From Hibiscus mutabilis (lineage: Eukaryota; Streptophyta; Magnoliopsida; Malvales; Malvaceae), in contig CM033714.1 of the NCBI GenBank assembly GCA_019671005.1, forward strand, positions 55,723,741-55,787,740: a stretch of DNA of 64,000 nt. The letters are read 5' to 3'. Below the pieces are notes generated by a model that saw only the letters and a program-made list of their open reading frames with translations, was not told the DNA's origin and searched no databases. The translations under genes were made by a program, and so were the position numbers. Shown here piece by piece: positions 24,009-35,613 of this stretch (position 1 is its first letter; the number at the start of each line of letters is the position of its first letter).

Positions 24009-24054
24009 ATGCTCTCGAGCCAGTTTACTCCAAAATCGGGGTAGGGGTGTTACA

Positions 24055-24700
24055 GGGTGAAAGGCGGTACAAAGGTTGACTCTAGTGCGTAGACCTCCTT
24101 GCAATGTTCTCAAAATCGAGAAGCAAACCATGGATCTTGATCAAAGATAGTAGATTGTGGCACCCCATGGAACCTAATGACTTCCTTGATATATAAGTCA
24201 ACTAACTTTGGAAGATTGTAGTCTATTCTAACTGGTAAGAAATGTGCTGACTTGGTGAATCGGTCCATAATGACCCGAACGGCATCGTGTTTAGCAGGAG
24301 TTAAAGGTAGACCACTGACAAAGTCTATAATGATCTTCTCCCACTTCCATTGTGGTAGGTCGATGGGTTGCAATAATTCAGTAAGGACACAAAGTTCAGC
24401 TTTAACACGTTGACAAGTAAGGAACTTAGACACGAAGCCAATTATGGCTTGCTTCATGCCTGGCCACCAATATAGTCCACAGAGGTCTTTGTACATCTTT
24501 AAAAACCCTAGGTCAATAGAAAACAAACTTGAATGAGCTTCCTTAAGAATATCATTACGAAGTGATTCATCATCAGGTACACAGACCCGGTCACGAAAGC
24601 ATAAAAGTCCTTCAAAATTGATTCTGAAGTCTGAATTATCTTGAAGCTTAGAGGTAATGGATTGAAGTTTTGGGTCTTGATCTTGCAATGCCTTGATTCT
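24055..24700 (-). pseudogene. Integrase N-terminal half of element C
   Basis: The open frame on the minus strand (24688-24110) contains the H2C2 zinc-finger region (EAHSSLFSI, KMYKDLCGLYWWPGMK, FLTCQRVK). It then enters the catalytic core with KWEKIIIDFVSGLPL (first Asp) and VIMDRFTKSAHFLPV, ending with FDQDPWFASRF (second Asp in the D-P region). The frame then breaks and reaches the F1 insertion after TAFH at 24055. The rest is at 18104 downward. A canonical zinc-finger His and one Cys appear altered (SIDLG for the usual HPG), so the enzyme would be defective even without F1. Confidence 0.8.
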
Positions 24701-24859
24701 CGAAACAATGGTAGACTAAACGTGGAGTTCAGCTACGAAACAATGTAGCTTTTTAAGTCAGAAGTGAGGATTAATGGCTCCAGGAGCTGCAAAACAACGG
24801 TTTTACAAGGAGTCACTTGCTATACAATATATGAGAGTCAATAATCAATTATAATATTT

Positions 24860-26088
24860 ATCAGGTGAAAGTTTGCGGCTGAGAGCATCAGCTACAACAT
24901 TGGCCTTGCCCGAATGGTAATCTATGACAAGATCATAGTCTTTAAGGAGTTCCATCCATCTCCGTTGCTGGAGGTTTAGCTCTTTCTAAGTCAAGAGGTA
25001 TTTGAGGCTCTTGTGATTAGTGAAAAGATAGCATTTCTCTCTGTAGATATAATGCCTCCAAATTTTCAAAGCAAAAGCAATCGCAACCAATTCTAGATCA
25101 TGAGTAGGGTAATTCAATTCATCTCATGTGGCTTAAGTTGCCTCGAAGCATACACAATAACCTTGCCTTCTTGCATCAGTACACGTCCTAACCCGAGATG
25201 CGGTGCATCACTATAAACTGTGTAGTCTTTTCCAAACTTGGGTTGGGTTAGGATTGGTGCATGAGTCAATACTTTCTTTAGATGGTCAAAACTTCAGTGG
25301 TGTTCCTCGGTCCAAACGAATGGAGCTTCTTTCCGTAATATCTTAGTCAATGGAGCTGCTAACACAGAAAATCCTTTGACGAATCTTCTGTAATAGTCAT
25401 CTAGACCAAGGAAACTTCTCACTTCACCAATGTTCTTCGATGGATGCTAATCAAGAATCGCTTGAATTTTCTTCGGGTTTACTTGGATGCCCGAAGCTGA
25501 TACAATGTGCTCAAGGAAAGCAGCTTCGGTAAGCCAAAACTCACATTTAGATAACTTAGCAAACAACTGTTTCTCACAGAGAGTTTAAAGCATAATACAA
25601 AGATGGTCACGGTGTTCCGTTGCATTCTTGGAATAGATTAGAATATCATCAATGAATACCACTATGAATTTATCGAGATAGGATCTAAAAACTCAATTCA
25701 TCAAGTACATAAAAGTTGCCGGTGCATTGGTTAGCCCAAATGGCATCACCAAGAATTCGTAGTGACCATACCTTGCACGGAAAGGGGTTTTTGTTACATC
25801 ATGATCTTTAACTCTCATTTGATAATACCCGGACCTTAAATCAATCTTGGAAAACACTGAGGCATCCTTGAGCTAATCGAATAGGTCATCTATCATTGGC
25901 AATGGATATTTATTCTTGATGGTTACCTTGTTCAATTGTCGGTAATCGATACATAGTCTCATCAAACCATCCCTTTGCTTTACGAAGAGAACCGGGGCTC
26001 CCCAAGGTGAGGAACTTGGCTGAATGAAGCCTTTATCAAGTAAGTCTTGGATTTGGGGCATCAATTCTTTCAACTCAGTAGCGGCCAT
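24860..26088 (-). pseudogene. Reverse transcriptase and RNase H of element C, with stops
   Basis: The RT copies RNA to cDNA. The minus-strand frame at 26088-25873 opens with LDKGFIQPSSSPWGAPVLF, LCIDYRQLNKVTIKNKYPL and MIDDLFD. Then, with stops and frame changes, come KIDLRSGYYQ, MPFGLTNAP, the catalytic FIDDI (about 25641-25659, both Asp present), FLGLDDYYRRF, and RNase H text including VYSDAPHLGLGRVLMQ and ASRQLKPHE near 25110-25230. RNase H continues in broken frames to about 24860. Order and motifs are complete, so decay is by point mutation and small indels, not by deletion as in elements A and B. Confidence 0.8.
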
Positions 26089-26093
26089 TTAGT

Positions 26094-26714
26094 AAGGTGC
26101 AATAGAAACTGGGGTAGTCCCAGGTTGTACTTCAATGCTAAATTCAACTTCATGGGTTGGAGGCAAACCCGAAAGTTCATCAGGGAAGACACCGAGAAAT
26201 TCACACACAGTATCAATTTCTTGTAATCAAGGTTCTTCCTTGGCTTCCAAGTCAAAGCATGCAATGAAGGACTTCGGGATTTCATTAAGACAATGCTTTC
26301 CTTGCCCAGGCCTCGAAGATACAATTTCCTCTTGCTATAATCTACCCAGGCTTGATGCTTACTAAGATAATCTAAGCTTAGTATAACATCAAACTCATGA
26401 ATCGATAAGGCCAATAAGTCAGACGGGAATGGATTCTCTTGAACTATCAAATGACAGTTTTTGCACATAAGGCCTACAATGACACAATCACCCAATGGGT
26501 TCGTTACAGAGATTCTCCATGCTATAGGTTCACTAGACATTTCGTGCTTCCTAACTAATTCAGTGCTTATAAATGAATGTGTAGAGCTAGGATCAATCAA
26601 TGCGTATAAAGGATGAGAGTTCAATTCAATAGTACCTGCAATAACGTCAGGCTCATCATCATCCTCCCGGCTCCTCACATGGTACATTTGAGCAAATGCC
26701 TTCGATTCTTTCAT
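26094..26714 (-). pseudogene. Aspartic protease region of element C
   Basis: This 214-codon open frame contains the retropepsin region: DVIAGTIELNSHPLYALID, then PSSTHSFIS, and later DVILSLDYLSKHQAWVDY. The active-site triad is normally D-S/T-G; here it reads D-P-S, so proline and serine replace the usual residues and catalysis is doubtful. The C-terminal end runs out of frame before the RT start; a frameshift near 26100-26180 separates it from RT. The N-terminal MKESKAFAQMYHV joins gag. Confidence 0.75.
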
Positions 26715-26836
26715 ATTTGATTGTTTTCTCGAGCCACTTGGTTTCCCTGTAGCTCCTGATAATCTTTGCCTTGAAAGGATTGAGCAGGGCAGGCGACATT
26801 TACCGGGATAGATGTGGATTTGGTAGCACTAAGAGG

Positions 26837-27821
26837 ACAATCATGGATGAAATGACCCTACTCGCCACAATAGAAACATGCCTCAATCTGCTTACAACAC
26901 TAACCTGTTGGATGTCGTTTTTGACATTAGTTACAAACTAGATTCTGTGAACTTCGGTTGGAACCTCCAGTGCTTTTGAATGTATCAATCTTAACAAAAG
27001 ATTATGTCACAGCCTGAGGTCTCTCAATGTTCCCAGAACGGGGAGGTTGTGAGTAATTATTCTACTTAGGGCCTTGCTACTTGCCCTTTTTGTTCCACTT
27101 GGGAGGTCGAGAATAATCTCTGAACCTCTTCTTAGACTTACCGAATCCAACGGCCTTTTAAGCTCTCTACGCAGCTTCGGTGGCCTTAACTCGATTCACT
27201 AGATCTTGAAAATTTGTGATGCCCAAAGCAGTAAACATAGGACGTAACTCGTCGCTAAGCCCGACAATGAACATCCTGCATTTTTCTTCCTCTTTCTTGA
27301 TGTATTCAACACCATACCAGTAGTACTTGCAGAAATCATAGATGTACTGCTCGATAGGTCGACCACCTTGCTTCAGTTGAAGGAAAATACTACGCCTTTC
27401 TGCGAGGTAGTACTTTGTAATGTACTTCTTTTGGAATTCTTGAAGGAAGAACTCCCACATAACGGTCTTTTCAGAAATAGTGAGAATAGTGGTCTCCCAC
27501 CATTGGAGTGCTTCGTCAGCTAGCAATGCCAGGGCACACTCTAGTTTATGCTCATCCGAGCACTGTAATTGCTTGTTTAGGACTCTCAATGTGTTGTCCA
27601 ACCAGTATTCAGCAACCTCATGGTTATCATCATCCTATACAGTGATGTGTAGGCTCAGAGTGATTCCAACTTATCAATAGGGGCTGAGTATACAGGACAA
27701 CAGGTGGAGTAGGTTGCACCACTACCTCAACTCTTATTGATGTCATAAATTGTTTGAACATGTCAACCATGTTCCGATAACATTCAGCATGTGCATTAGG
27801 CAGTATCGGCTCGACATTCAA
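26837..27821 (-). pseudogene. gag of element C
   Basis: Capsid text lies at 27601-27167: ALALLADEALQWWETT, WEFFLQEFQKKYIT, FLQLKQGGRPIEQYIYDF and FIVGLSDELRPMF, the retrotransposon gag block. The upstream part at 27821-27630 (NMVDMFKQFMTSI) is in another frame. A zinc knuckle at 26837-26878 keeps CX2CX4HX4C spacing with all ligands, but a stop codon sits inside it (after C-G-E). Confidence 0.8.
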
Positions 27822-28044
27822 AGGTGGGGGATTAAGAGGATTCGGAGGATCTCTCCCCTTACTTCCTCGTCGTGGGTGTAGGAGCCGGTAGCAGGCTCGT
27901 TTATATGAGCTTTATTATTTCCAGGCATATCTATAACATAAAGGGATCGGATTAGTCGACAAGACACAATATACGCAATATACAACTCCTAGGTGACAAA
28001 GTAACACAATAACAATGCAATAAGCTTCGGTTTAGACAAATTCT

Positions 28045-28057
28045 AGCTCTGATACTA
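28045..28057 (-). promoter_or_regulatory. Primer binding site of element C (tRNA-Met type)
   Basis: The minus strand reads TAGTATCAGAGCT shortly after the LTR end, one base away from the TGGTATCAGAGC tRNA-iMet primer site. Confidence 0.8.
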
Positions 28058-28061
28058 TAAA

Positions 28062-30828
28062 TGTAATACCCCCTTCCTGCCTGGTTGAGAATCAGGTCAG
28101 AGCGTGCTACCGTTGAACGATACGATGATCGGTGCTGTAAAATTTCAATCAATGGCTAGAATTCAATCGATATTATGCTTCCCAAATGTTATTAAATAGT
28201 ACCATAAGCCATATTTAGTCAATATGAAACAATGATACATTTTTTAGGACCAATTTCAATCTTTTACAAATTATAGGGACTAAATTATAAATTTTGAATT
28301 TTAGAGTTCCTTACCAAAAATTAACTTACCATAATGAAATTCGGCATACAAATAATGACCATGAAAATTTTCATGTTATTCAGAGTTCGTTTACTCATCC
28401 AATTTAACTATGCAAGACTTAATGACCATTTCGTAAATAATGCAAAACTGTGTTCTATAGCTTTTAACAGAATTAACTGTCACCGTGTCGATACACTTAG
28501 GGTCGTATCGGTAGACTAAGCCTAACTTCCAATTTCCAAATTCATGGGTAATACACTCGTATCGATATGGGTGAGGGTCGTATCGGTACTAGTTGACCAC
28601 GTTGACTTTGTATCGATATGCCTTGAACCCGTAATGATACTATTTTTTGCAACCAAATTCCAGTAGCCAAAATCCGCACCGATACGCCTTAGCAGTATCG
28701 ATATGCCCTCTTTTGACTAGCGCTGACCTGACCAAATATGCAAGGCCGTGTCGATATACCACCACCTGTATCCATACGTCCTGCTCTGTAATGACATATT
28801 TTATCTGATTTTTATTCGATTTGACATACCAAACAATGTCTAAATACAATGAAACTTTACCAACAAGGTTTAGACATATTAAACTAATGGCATGTCAAAT
28901 TTTATGGCCATATGAGTTTGTTTGCTATGTTTCAACCTTTTAGGAGCCAACTATGCCATTTTAGCCCCTTTTAGTACAACATAAAGGTAATTTTAGGGCC
29001 ATATCACTTTACACATAACATAGGCAAAACATACACAACCAAAATGCCATGAGTGACTAGTTTAGCTACCTTCCCACCGTTCTAGGAGTTTATAAGGACA
29101 AAGATACTTTACTCTAACTTGCTTGTGACTTGTCAAACTTTAACTTCTTCGATCTCGATCCACTACTCGATCAACCTGAAATGCATGAGATGAAATGCAT
29201 TAGGCATACTTTGCCTAGTGAGGTAGTCATAAATTATGTCATTAGCAATATGATGCATTCCAATTCAAGTGATGATAATAACAATACAATTAACTATTAG
29301 TATCAATGCAATGATCATGTTTGACAACAATATTTCCATATTTTAGCAATAACCCTTAGATCGATTTCGGATAGTGGGTACACGAATTCCTACGCCTTGC
29401 CAAATCAATAAATGGTCTAGTCCCTCCGCCTTACCAATATGAATAATATCACAACATATCCCTCTGCCTCGCCAAATTAATATAGGTCGTAGCCCTAGGA
29501 CCGTAGTATACCCGTACACTTAACTCATGAATTCTATGGCATGCTAATTGTATCCAAAGTCCTTCGAATCCAAGGTCCGTTGACAATACCAATGTTCAAT
29601 GTCTGGTAGCAATAACAAGGTTCCATGTTCTTATCAATATACAATGTTTCAATATCAATGCTCAATAGTTATGACGATAACAATGGCAATGTTCAATGAG
29701 ATCAATGACAATAGCAATAGTCGATGCTTCATTTATAATGATTCAATGACAATAACTATGTTGATATCAATGTACAATGGCAATGACAATGATGATAACA
29801 ATAATGATAACTATGCCCTATGCCCAATGTTCATTGCTTCAATAATTCAATGACTATATCAATGGTGAATTCAATGACAATGAGCGATGGCAATGACTAT
29901 AACAATATCAATGCTCGATACTCAGTACAATGACTTACCTCCACTTACCAATGATAATCACTAAGTAATTCAATGCAATATTCCTTAACAATGATGTTAA
30001 CAACATAATATACAATGACAACGGAATTGGGAAAGGCACCTAGCCTAATCCCGAGACTCTGACTACACTCACCTCGATTTCGAAGCTTTTAAGGCTCTCA
30101 AATAGTAATCCCCTTGTTCCTAGCTTTCATTGGTGATGGTGGACAATCTCTATCCACTTTTTGAGCTAGTAAAATCAATAGGGAATTTATTAGAATTGAT
30201 AATACGATATCAAAATCGATACCTAAGCTCAATTTAGACAATAACGATGAATTATCCATGGATAGTCAAAACCCTAGCTTAAGATTACACTCAATATCTC
30301 CATAGATTTCAATAATAGTTTGGGAGATTAAGCTTACTCGTTCGATAGCAATGATTCGATAGCAATAAATCAAAGAAAAGACAAGCTTGAAATCAAGCTC
30401 CAATGGAGGTGCTTGCTTAGGTTGAAGATAATGATGCTTGCTTATCCTTTAATCGGGTGAGTCTTCTATTCCTCATTTCTTTCTTTTATCATTTACACGC
30501 GAATAGTTTTCCTTAGGGTGAAGAAAGCTAATTTCCACCATCCACGTACATGGTGATTATAATTGAGGAGGGGTTAATCGCAAGATTAGTCCCTCAACTC
30601 TCAATACCCTATGGTTTTCCCCCAAACTTTCAATTTCTATAGTTTAGTCACCAAACAGATTTTTAATACATTCAATAAGGTCCTTAAACAATATTCAACT
30701 CAGTTGAAGTCCAATATCAATATAATTGACCTTGCGGCCAAAGCCAATACAATATTTGGACCTTTTCAATGTAGGGTTTCCGATCGTCGGAACCCAATTC
30801 TGACTAGACCAGTTTTTGGGATGTTACA
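28062..30828 (-). repeat. 5' LTR of element C
   Basis: In plus orientation TGTAATACCCC to GGATGTTACA, 2767 bases, collinear with 14910-17293. It contains a degenerate CAATG/AATGAC repeat tract at about 29580-30000. Outside its outer end (30829 on) the sequence is again PPT-like, which is abnormal for the outer flank of a 5' LTR. Confidence 0.9.
29580..30000. repeat. Degenerate CAATG/AACAATG simple-repeat tract in the LTR of C
   Basis: Many short units such as CAATGACAATAGCAATAG and CAATGGCAATGACAATGATG, imperfect and of variable spacing. Most of the tract (about 370 bases) is absent from the other LTR of the same element. Confidence 0.8.
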
Positions 30829-30875
30829 ACTCTCCCCCCTTAAGAAAAATTCCTCGAAACTTAACCCAGTCAAAA
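30829..30875 (-). other. Orphan PPT and 3'-end scrap of a C-family element
   Basis: The minus strand reads AATTTTTCTTAAGGGGGGAG just before the 5' LTR of C, nearly identical to the true PPT of C at 17294-17320. It belongs to the internal 3' end of a second C-family copy. Beyond about 30876 the sequence becomes LTR of element B. Confidence 0.7.
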
Positions 30876-31818
30876 CCTAAAGGTTTAACCCATCAATTAT
30901 CTTCAATTAACATCCAAAACAACCTATTATCATCCTTATACTTCCAGCATTCAACAAACAACCTAAACTCGCCAAAACACAACACTAGCAACCTAAAAAA
31001 ATTAGAGATTCACTTAGTTTAGGGATTCTAATGTTAAAACTAATTTAATCTCGTCAATTAAACCTTAATTTAACCAATTTACATAATTAAATCATTAAAA
31101 CTCATTAGAAAACATTAAACAAGGATCAAATACTTGGGAATTTCGGAATTTCAATAAAGAACCATTCATTATAGGAGAAGAACGAACCTTCTCTCTAATG
31201 AGTGAATTTCCTCTCAATTGGATGTTTTACTCTTAAAAAACAAAAGATAACAATGAGATTTTGGAAAACGAGATTGAAGAATCCATTAGAAATCAAAGGT
31301 TTAAGAAATCAAGAACATTACCTCAAATATTTGATACAAAGGAAAGTGTTTGGCTGAAGAGAAGTTGAGATAAAAGTTTGAGAAAGAAGTTATGTCAAAA
31401 ATATTTTTAGGAAAATAATCACCTTCCTTTAATTAATCCCTTTTTAATTTCCTTAATTAAAAATCATTAAAAATGATCCAAATTAAGAGAAAAATCAGAT
31501 TAAAAGCATTAGGTAAAATAGTTCCTTAAAGATTCAAAGTTTAGATCATTTCTCAAAACATTCACTAAAATAGTTTTCAATCTTTACATTTTGGTCACTA
31601 GCGCAAAATGTCCAATTTTCAAATTCCATTTTCCAAAATTGACTTTACCAAAAATATTCATATATTAAATAATTATTTTTAAATATTTTTCCTATATTTT
31701 TCTTGCACCAAAATATTTATTTCAATTTTAATTCTGAATCTGCCTCGAATCTCTAATTCGATCCACTGGACCATCTACTCAACCTAGAAACTCCTAGGCC
31801 CAAAACCGGGGCATTACA
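30876..31818 (-). repeat. 5' LTR of element B, 5' part
   Basis: The minus strand starts TGTAATGCCCC at 31818, followed by GGTTTTGGGCCTAG, and is collinear in reverse with E1 from 3342 to about 4250 (shared: CTAGTGACCAAAATGTAAA and GGTTCGTTCTTCTCCT). E1's 4250-4800 equivalent is missing between here and 14909. The left boundary is approximate. Confidence 0.75.
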
Positions 31819-33465
31819 AACTCTATGTTGGCAAAGTCAACAATTAAAATAGTAACCATAGAGAGCTAAAAACTCTCAATACAAATTCAAACGGAAAATC
31901 TACATGCATTGCCTTATTACGCTTAAACGGTAAAACTATTACACATAATCAAGTGTGAAAAATGTCTTGGATGCACCATTGCTACGATGATAGCCCCCAA
32001 AAGATCAGTTACCTGCAAAGATGGAAGGAGAGCATAAGCATAATCATGCCTAGTGAGTGTGCTCCGCAAAAATTCTTTAGTATATTGGCAAATTACTGAA
32101 CATGACCACTCATTATTCGAAACCATGGGATACACGAATCAATATTTTCAAAATACGGGCTTAGGTCTCCATCCTCTTTAAACATATTCATGTCTCATAA
32201 TTGTTAGCCATCAGCCCTCCCTTCTACACCCAAGTTGAATGGAGGAACGATTTATAAGACACTATCTATATCCCATAAACTACTAGCCACTGGCCCTGTC
32301 CTACAACACCCAACAAATTAGTGGACTAATAGTTATAGCCACCGGCCCTTGGGATACTTTTCGGTATGACGATTGATCGATTAGACTCGAAGAGTCCATC
32401 AACGGTATTTTGAAAATATAACGAGCACTCTTATCCCATGGCATGTCAACTATATCTGACATCATTCTTTATTTGTCACAAGCCAATATATTATTTCAAA
32501 TCTCATTTACTTATCGTTTTTTCTTATGCATTTAACAAATCGGTATCATATTCAATAACATTGCCCATGGAAACTAATGCATTTTACTTCGAATACTTTT
32601 ATTCGAATGTATAAACATTCTCATTCTTGATAAATCATAATACTTCAATAAATGATGCATAAAAACAGTAAGTATTGCATTTCATGCTTTCAAATCAAAT
32701 CATGTAAAAACATGCTTTCTTAATAATATCTGATATTCCAATCGCAAAATTAGGAAGACTTCTTTCCGAGATTAGTTAAGTTTGCTAGGCTTAATCTAAA
32801 CTCCAAAGGTATGACTTCAAATCTATTTATTGTATCAAAACACATTTGCAGTCATCGACAAGCTTTCGCCCACTCGCTGAAGCTTGTTTGATAGCCGATG
32901 CCGAAGAAAAATCAACTTGAGGCCTTCATATGCGATTCCGATGATTATATAACTCAATAACATATAAACTAACATCAATGCACATCTAATAATTCCTAGA
33001 AAATAGAACATTGTTGATATCAATCCCAATTCACATTCTATCAATTGAAATCCTCATAATTCACTTCCAGTTTCGTTCTAACTTAAACTCATCCGTAAAA
33101 CATCAATCCTTAACTTCAATACACATTGATTATCATCAAAAACACCCTATTCATGGTAGCTAACACTTAGGAATCCAAATCACCATCATTCATTCATAAA
33201 CCTCAAGAACAACTAATCTATTAATCAATTAATTAAATTTCGGGATTATTTTCATAAAATTGAGTTTAAATAAAATCTAACCCATAAATAATCAATTTAA
33301 ATCAATCATAAACTCATTGATTTCATCATCATTTCAAGATTTCCCAAGAAATCCTCCAAAACTCTTTTTCATTATATCTTCTCAAATCAATCAATTAAAA
33401 AAGCATTTAAATCAAAGATTAATAGTGCATAGCATATGAAATTTCATTGAGAATCATCATATAGC

Positions 33466-34815
33466 TTTAGATTGATGGACTTAGGATCGAAGAGATGCCC
33501 ACCAAAAATGACGTGTAATAGCTCTCTTAAGAGCATGTATTTTCTCCTTATTTATCGATTAATTTGTCCCCATATTGTTATCATTTGCATGAATTTCTAC
33601 ATTTTCATCTTAGCATTGGCATATTTTCTAAATCAGTTAACTTTGCTCAAATTTTCCTTAATTTTGTCATTTAGATGCATTGGCGTTGCACTGCTAATGT
33701 CGTTGTAAAAGAAATTCCATATTGCAGCCAGGACTGTCGTCACATCTACCAGTTGTATGGAATCTTCTAAAAATAAGAATTAAGAGTGTAGATCGTATAG
33801 TCTGTTATAACAGACCTTGTATGAAATTTTGACTCAAAAATTACATGAATGACAAGTTCCCTCTTAGGATTCGACTATAAAATGACTATTGAAGAGAGAG
33901 AATTGAAGGGAGGAAGATCCGGACGACCTCATTCTTCATTTTTTCTTTTCTTTGAAGCTTAATCCATGGTGACTTGAGCTTCTTTTTGGTGAACCAAGGT
34001 AACAACGAATCAGATGAACTCTTGAGAAGAGAGGCCAAGTACGAAAGCAAGGGAAGTTGGTGGAATCACTTCGAGACTATCTAGGAATAGAGGTTTCCAT
34101 TTGCTTTCACTAGTGTTTTTTGCATTAAATGAATGATGGTTATTGTTTTCTTTCTTTTAGTGTGGAAATACTTTTGGATTGTGAACTTCAGTTTATTTTA
34201 TGAAGCTTTCTTCCTTGTTTCAATTATTGGGTTTGAATGCTATTTTGCACGAGAGTGTTGAATGTAGCCACTGACACTAGAAGGTGTAGTGACAAATAAA
34301 GTTAACGAGCATCACAACGAAAGTTGGGTGAGAACACAAACGAATTTGGTTTACCCATTATTTTGCATGCTTAATTAATCATCATTAGAAAATGTGGTTG
34401 GTTTGTATGTATAAAAGTCTTTAGTTAAGATTTGATGGAAAGTTAGTAAAATGAACTTGATATTCATTGTTGATAAATCATCTTATGTCATGGCCTTGTA
34501 GCATTTGGTAATCTATTGAGTTTCACCGAGGGGATCCAATCTTATCACTGACAAATCTTTCCATTCTATACTTATTATTATTACTTTCGCATCATTCTTC
34601 AAAGTCTTCACTTTTCCATTTATTTGCATCGATAACTACTCTCACATTTTATTTTTATTTTAGTTAAACTGCATTGACAATCATAAACGACCAGAGTCTC
34701 ATCCTCATGGGATTGATATCCGATAAGATTAACCTATCAACTATACTTGCATCAATAGTGTACACTTGCACAACGTTGTGTCAGTTTACAGTCGATCAAC
34801 GTGATCTTCCAAAGT
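33466..34815 (+). mobile_element. Probable solo LTR or LTR fragment of an unassigned element inside E3
   Basis: This stretch has no match to E1 where E3 sequence would be expected. It has an LTR-like layout: a TATA-like GACTATAAAATGA near 33876, leader-like sequence after it, and an end with ACTTGCACAACGTTGTGTCA. That end resembles the ATGCAAGTATACAC...GATCCCACAGGGAT block in the LTR of element A (8570-8630). Termini and target duplication could not be placed, so limits are approximate and the class (Athila/Tat-like) is a guess. Confidence 0.4.
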
Positions 34816-35060
34816 TGAGAAAATGGATTCCAAATAGAATTTAAGAATCAATTGTAGAAATCAATAGGAATATAAGTAATTTGATAAAAAAGAATTCACA
34901 AGAAACTTTAAAATTCCATGGAAGAATTAAGATTTTAGGAAATCTTAGAAAATGATTTTTGAGATAATTTTATGAAGAAAAGATATCTTCCATAGAACAA
35001 TAGTCGTCATCTCTCACTTTTTGTTAAAACCATTTAATTAAACCAATTTAATATTAATTT

Positions 35061-35599
35061 TGTTATATTTTGACTCAAATTTTAATTGGTAATTAAGTTG
35101 GGTTTTATTATAATTCTAGTGGTTGAAGATTACTTGGTAATTAGGATTTACTTTAATGAGTAAATATCTATTTTAGGTAGGAGATCTTATTGAATAAGGT
35201 TTCTTGGCGACCAAGTATTTGGGTCTATAAATATAGACTGGGTTTAACCTTTTGAATTATGAGAGAATAAGAGATAGAGAGAATTATTCCCTTGAGAGAT
35301 GTAACCACTTTTAGATTCTCTACAACTATTGTGACTACGTTGTAGAGATGAGTATTGTAGGGATGTTAGGAAGAGTGTTTTGGTTCCACCAATTCATGTG
35401 ATTTGTACACCGAGTTTTGGGATTACATGGGTTATAATGTATTTGTACTCTTCGTGTTCTCTATGTTGATAGTGGATTGTTTGTTTCTCTCATTCGTGGA
35501 GTAGGCTATGCTAAACCACGTTAAATATTGTCTCTTGTACATGTCTTGGTCTATGTTGTTATCGTTTTGGTTATTTTGCCGCATATCAAATTCCTAACA
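35061..35599 (+). repeat. 5' LTR of mini-element K
   Basis: 539 bases, TGTTATATTT to TTCCTAACA. Contains GTCTATAAATATAGAC near 35223, a palindromic TATA-box region. Confidence 0.93.
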
Positions 35600-35601
35600 A
35601 A

Positions 35602-35613
35602 TGGTATCAGAGC
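35602..35613 (+). promoter_or_regulatory. Primer binding site of mini-element K (tRNA-Met)
   Basis: TGGTATCAGAGC, an exact tRNA-iMet complement, two bases after the 5' LTR. Confidence 0.93.

Larger units (their letters stand above)
18105..24054 (+). mobile_element. Solo LTR F1, inserted in the integrase of element C
   Basis: Starts TGTAATACCCT at 18105 and ends TAGGGGTGTTACA at 24054. Flanks are TGGTG (18100-18104) and GGGTG (24055-24059), a 5-bp target duplication with one mismatch. Integrase coding text of C stops at one side and resumes at the other (TAFH then HQSDGQ), which proves the insertion. It contains solo LTR F2 at 21313-24008, so the net length is about 3250 bases. No protein domains were found in its frames. 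Confidence 0.85.
14910..30828 (-). mobile_element. Element C: Ty3/gypsy chromovirus with both LTRs, nested in the LTR of B
   Basis: On the minus strand: 5' LTR 30828-28062, PBS near 28057-28045, gag (27821-26837), protease (26714 onward), RT, RNase H, integrase (24700-24055 and 18104-17586), a chromodomain-like tail (about 17560-17345), PPT (17308-17294) and 3' LTR 17293-14910. Domain order PR-RT-RH-IN and the C-terminal VKVLW-like text place it with Tekay/Del-like chromoviruses. Integrase is split by solo LTR F1. Numerous stops and frameshifts make it inactive. No clean 5-bp target duplication: left flank ATTTC, right flank ACTCT; the right flank is itself PPT-like (see findings). Confidence 0.85.
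10056..31818 (-). mobile_element. Element B: internally deleted Ty3/gypsy chromovirus, 3' part off-window
   Basis: On the minus strand: 5' LTR (31818 down to 12360, split by element C), tRNA-Met-type PBS at 12341-12354, gag from 12086, then RNase H and the start of integrase down to 10056, where element A interrupts. The protease and RT domains are missing between gag and RNase H. The gag motif GGVEYRGL and the RNase H/integrase text fit the Tekay/Del-like chromoviruses. The LTR is of the same family as E1 and E3. B itself lies inside E3 (its LTR start at 31818 abuts E3 sequence). The remainder of B and its 3' LTR are left of the window. Confidence 0.75.

Noticed and set aside
21313..24054. 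Terminal inverted repeats TGTAACACCCTCTACCCC and GGGGTAGGGGTGTTACA suggesting a DNA transposon
   Set aside because: The ends are explained as the 3' end of F2 (inverted) and the 3' end of F1 (direct), both LTR ends of the same family. No transposase is present.
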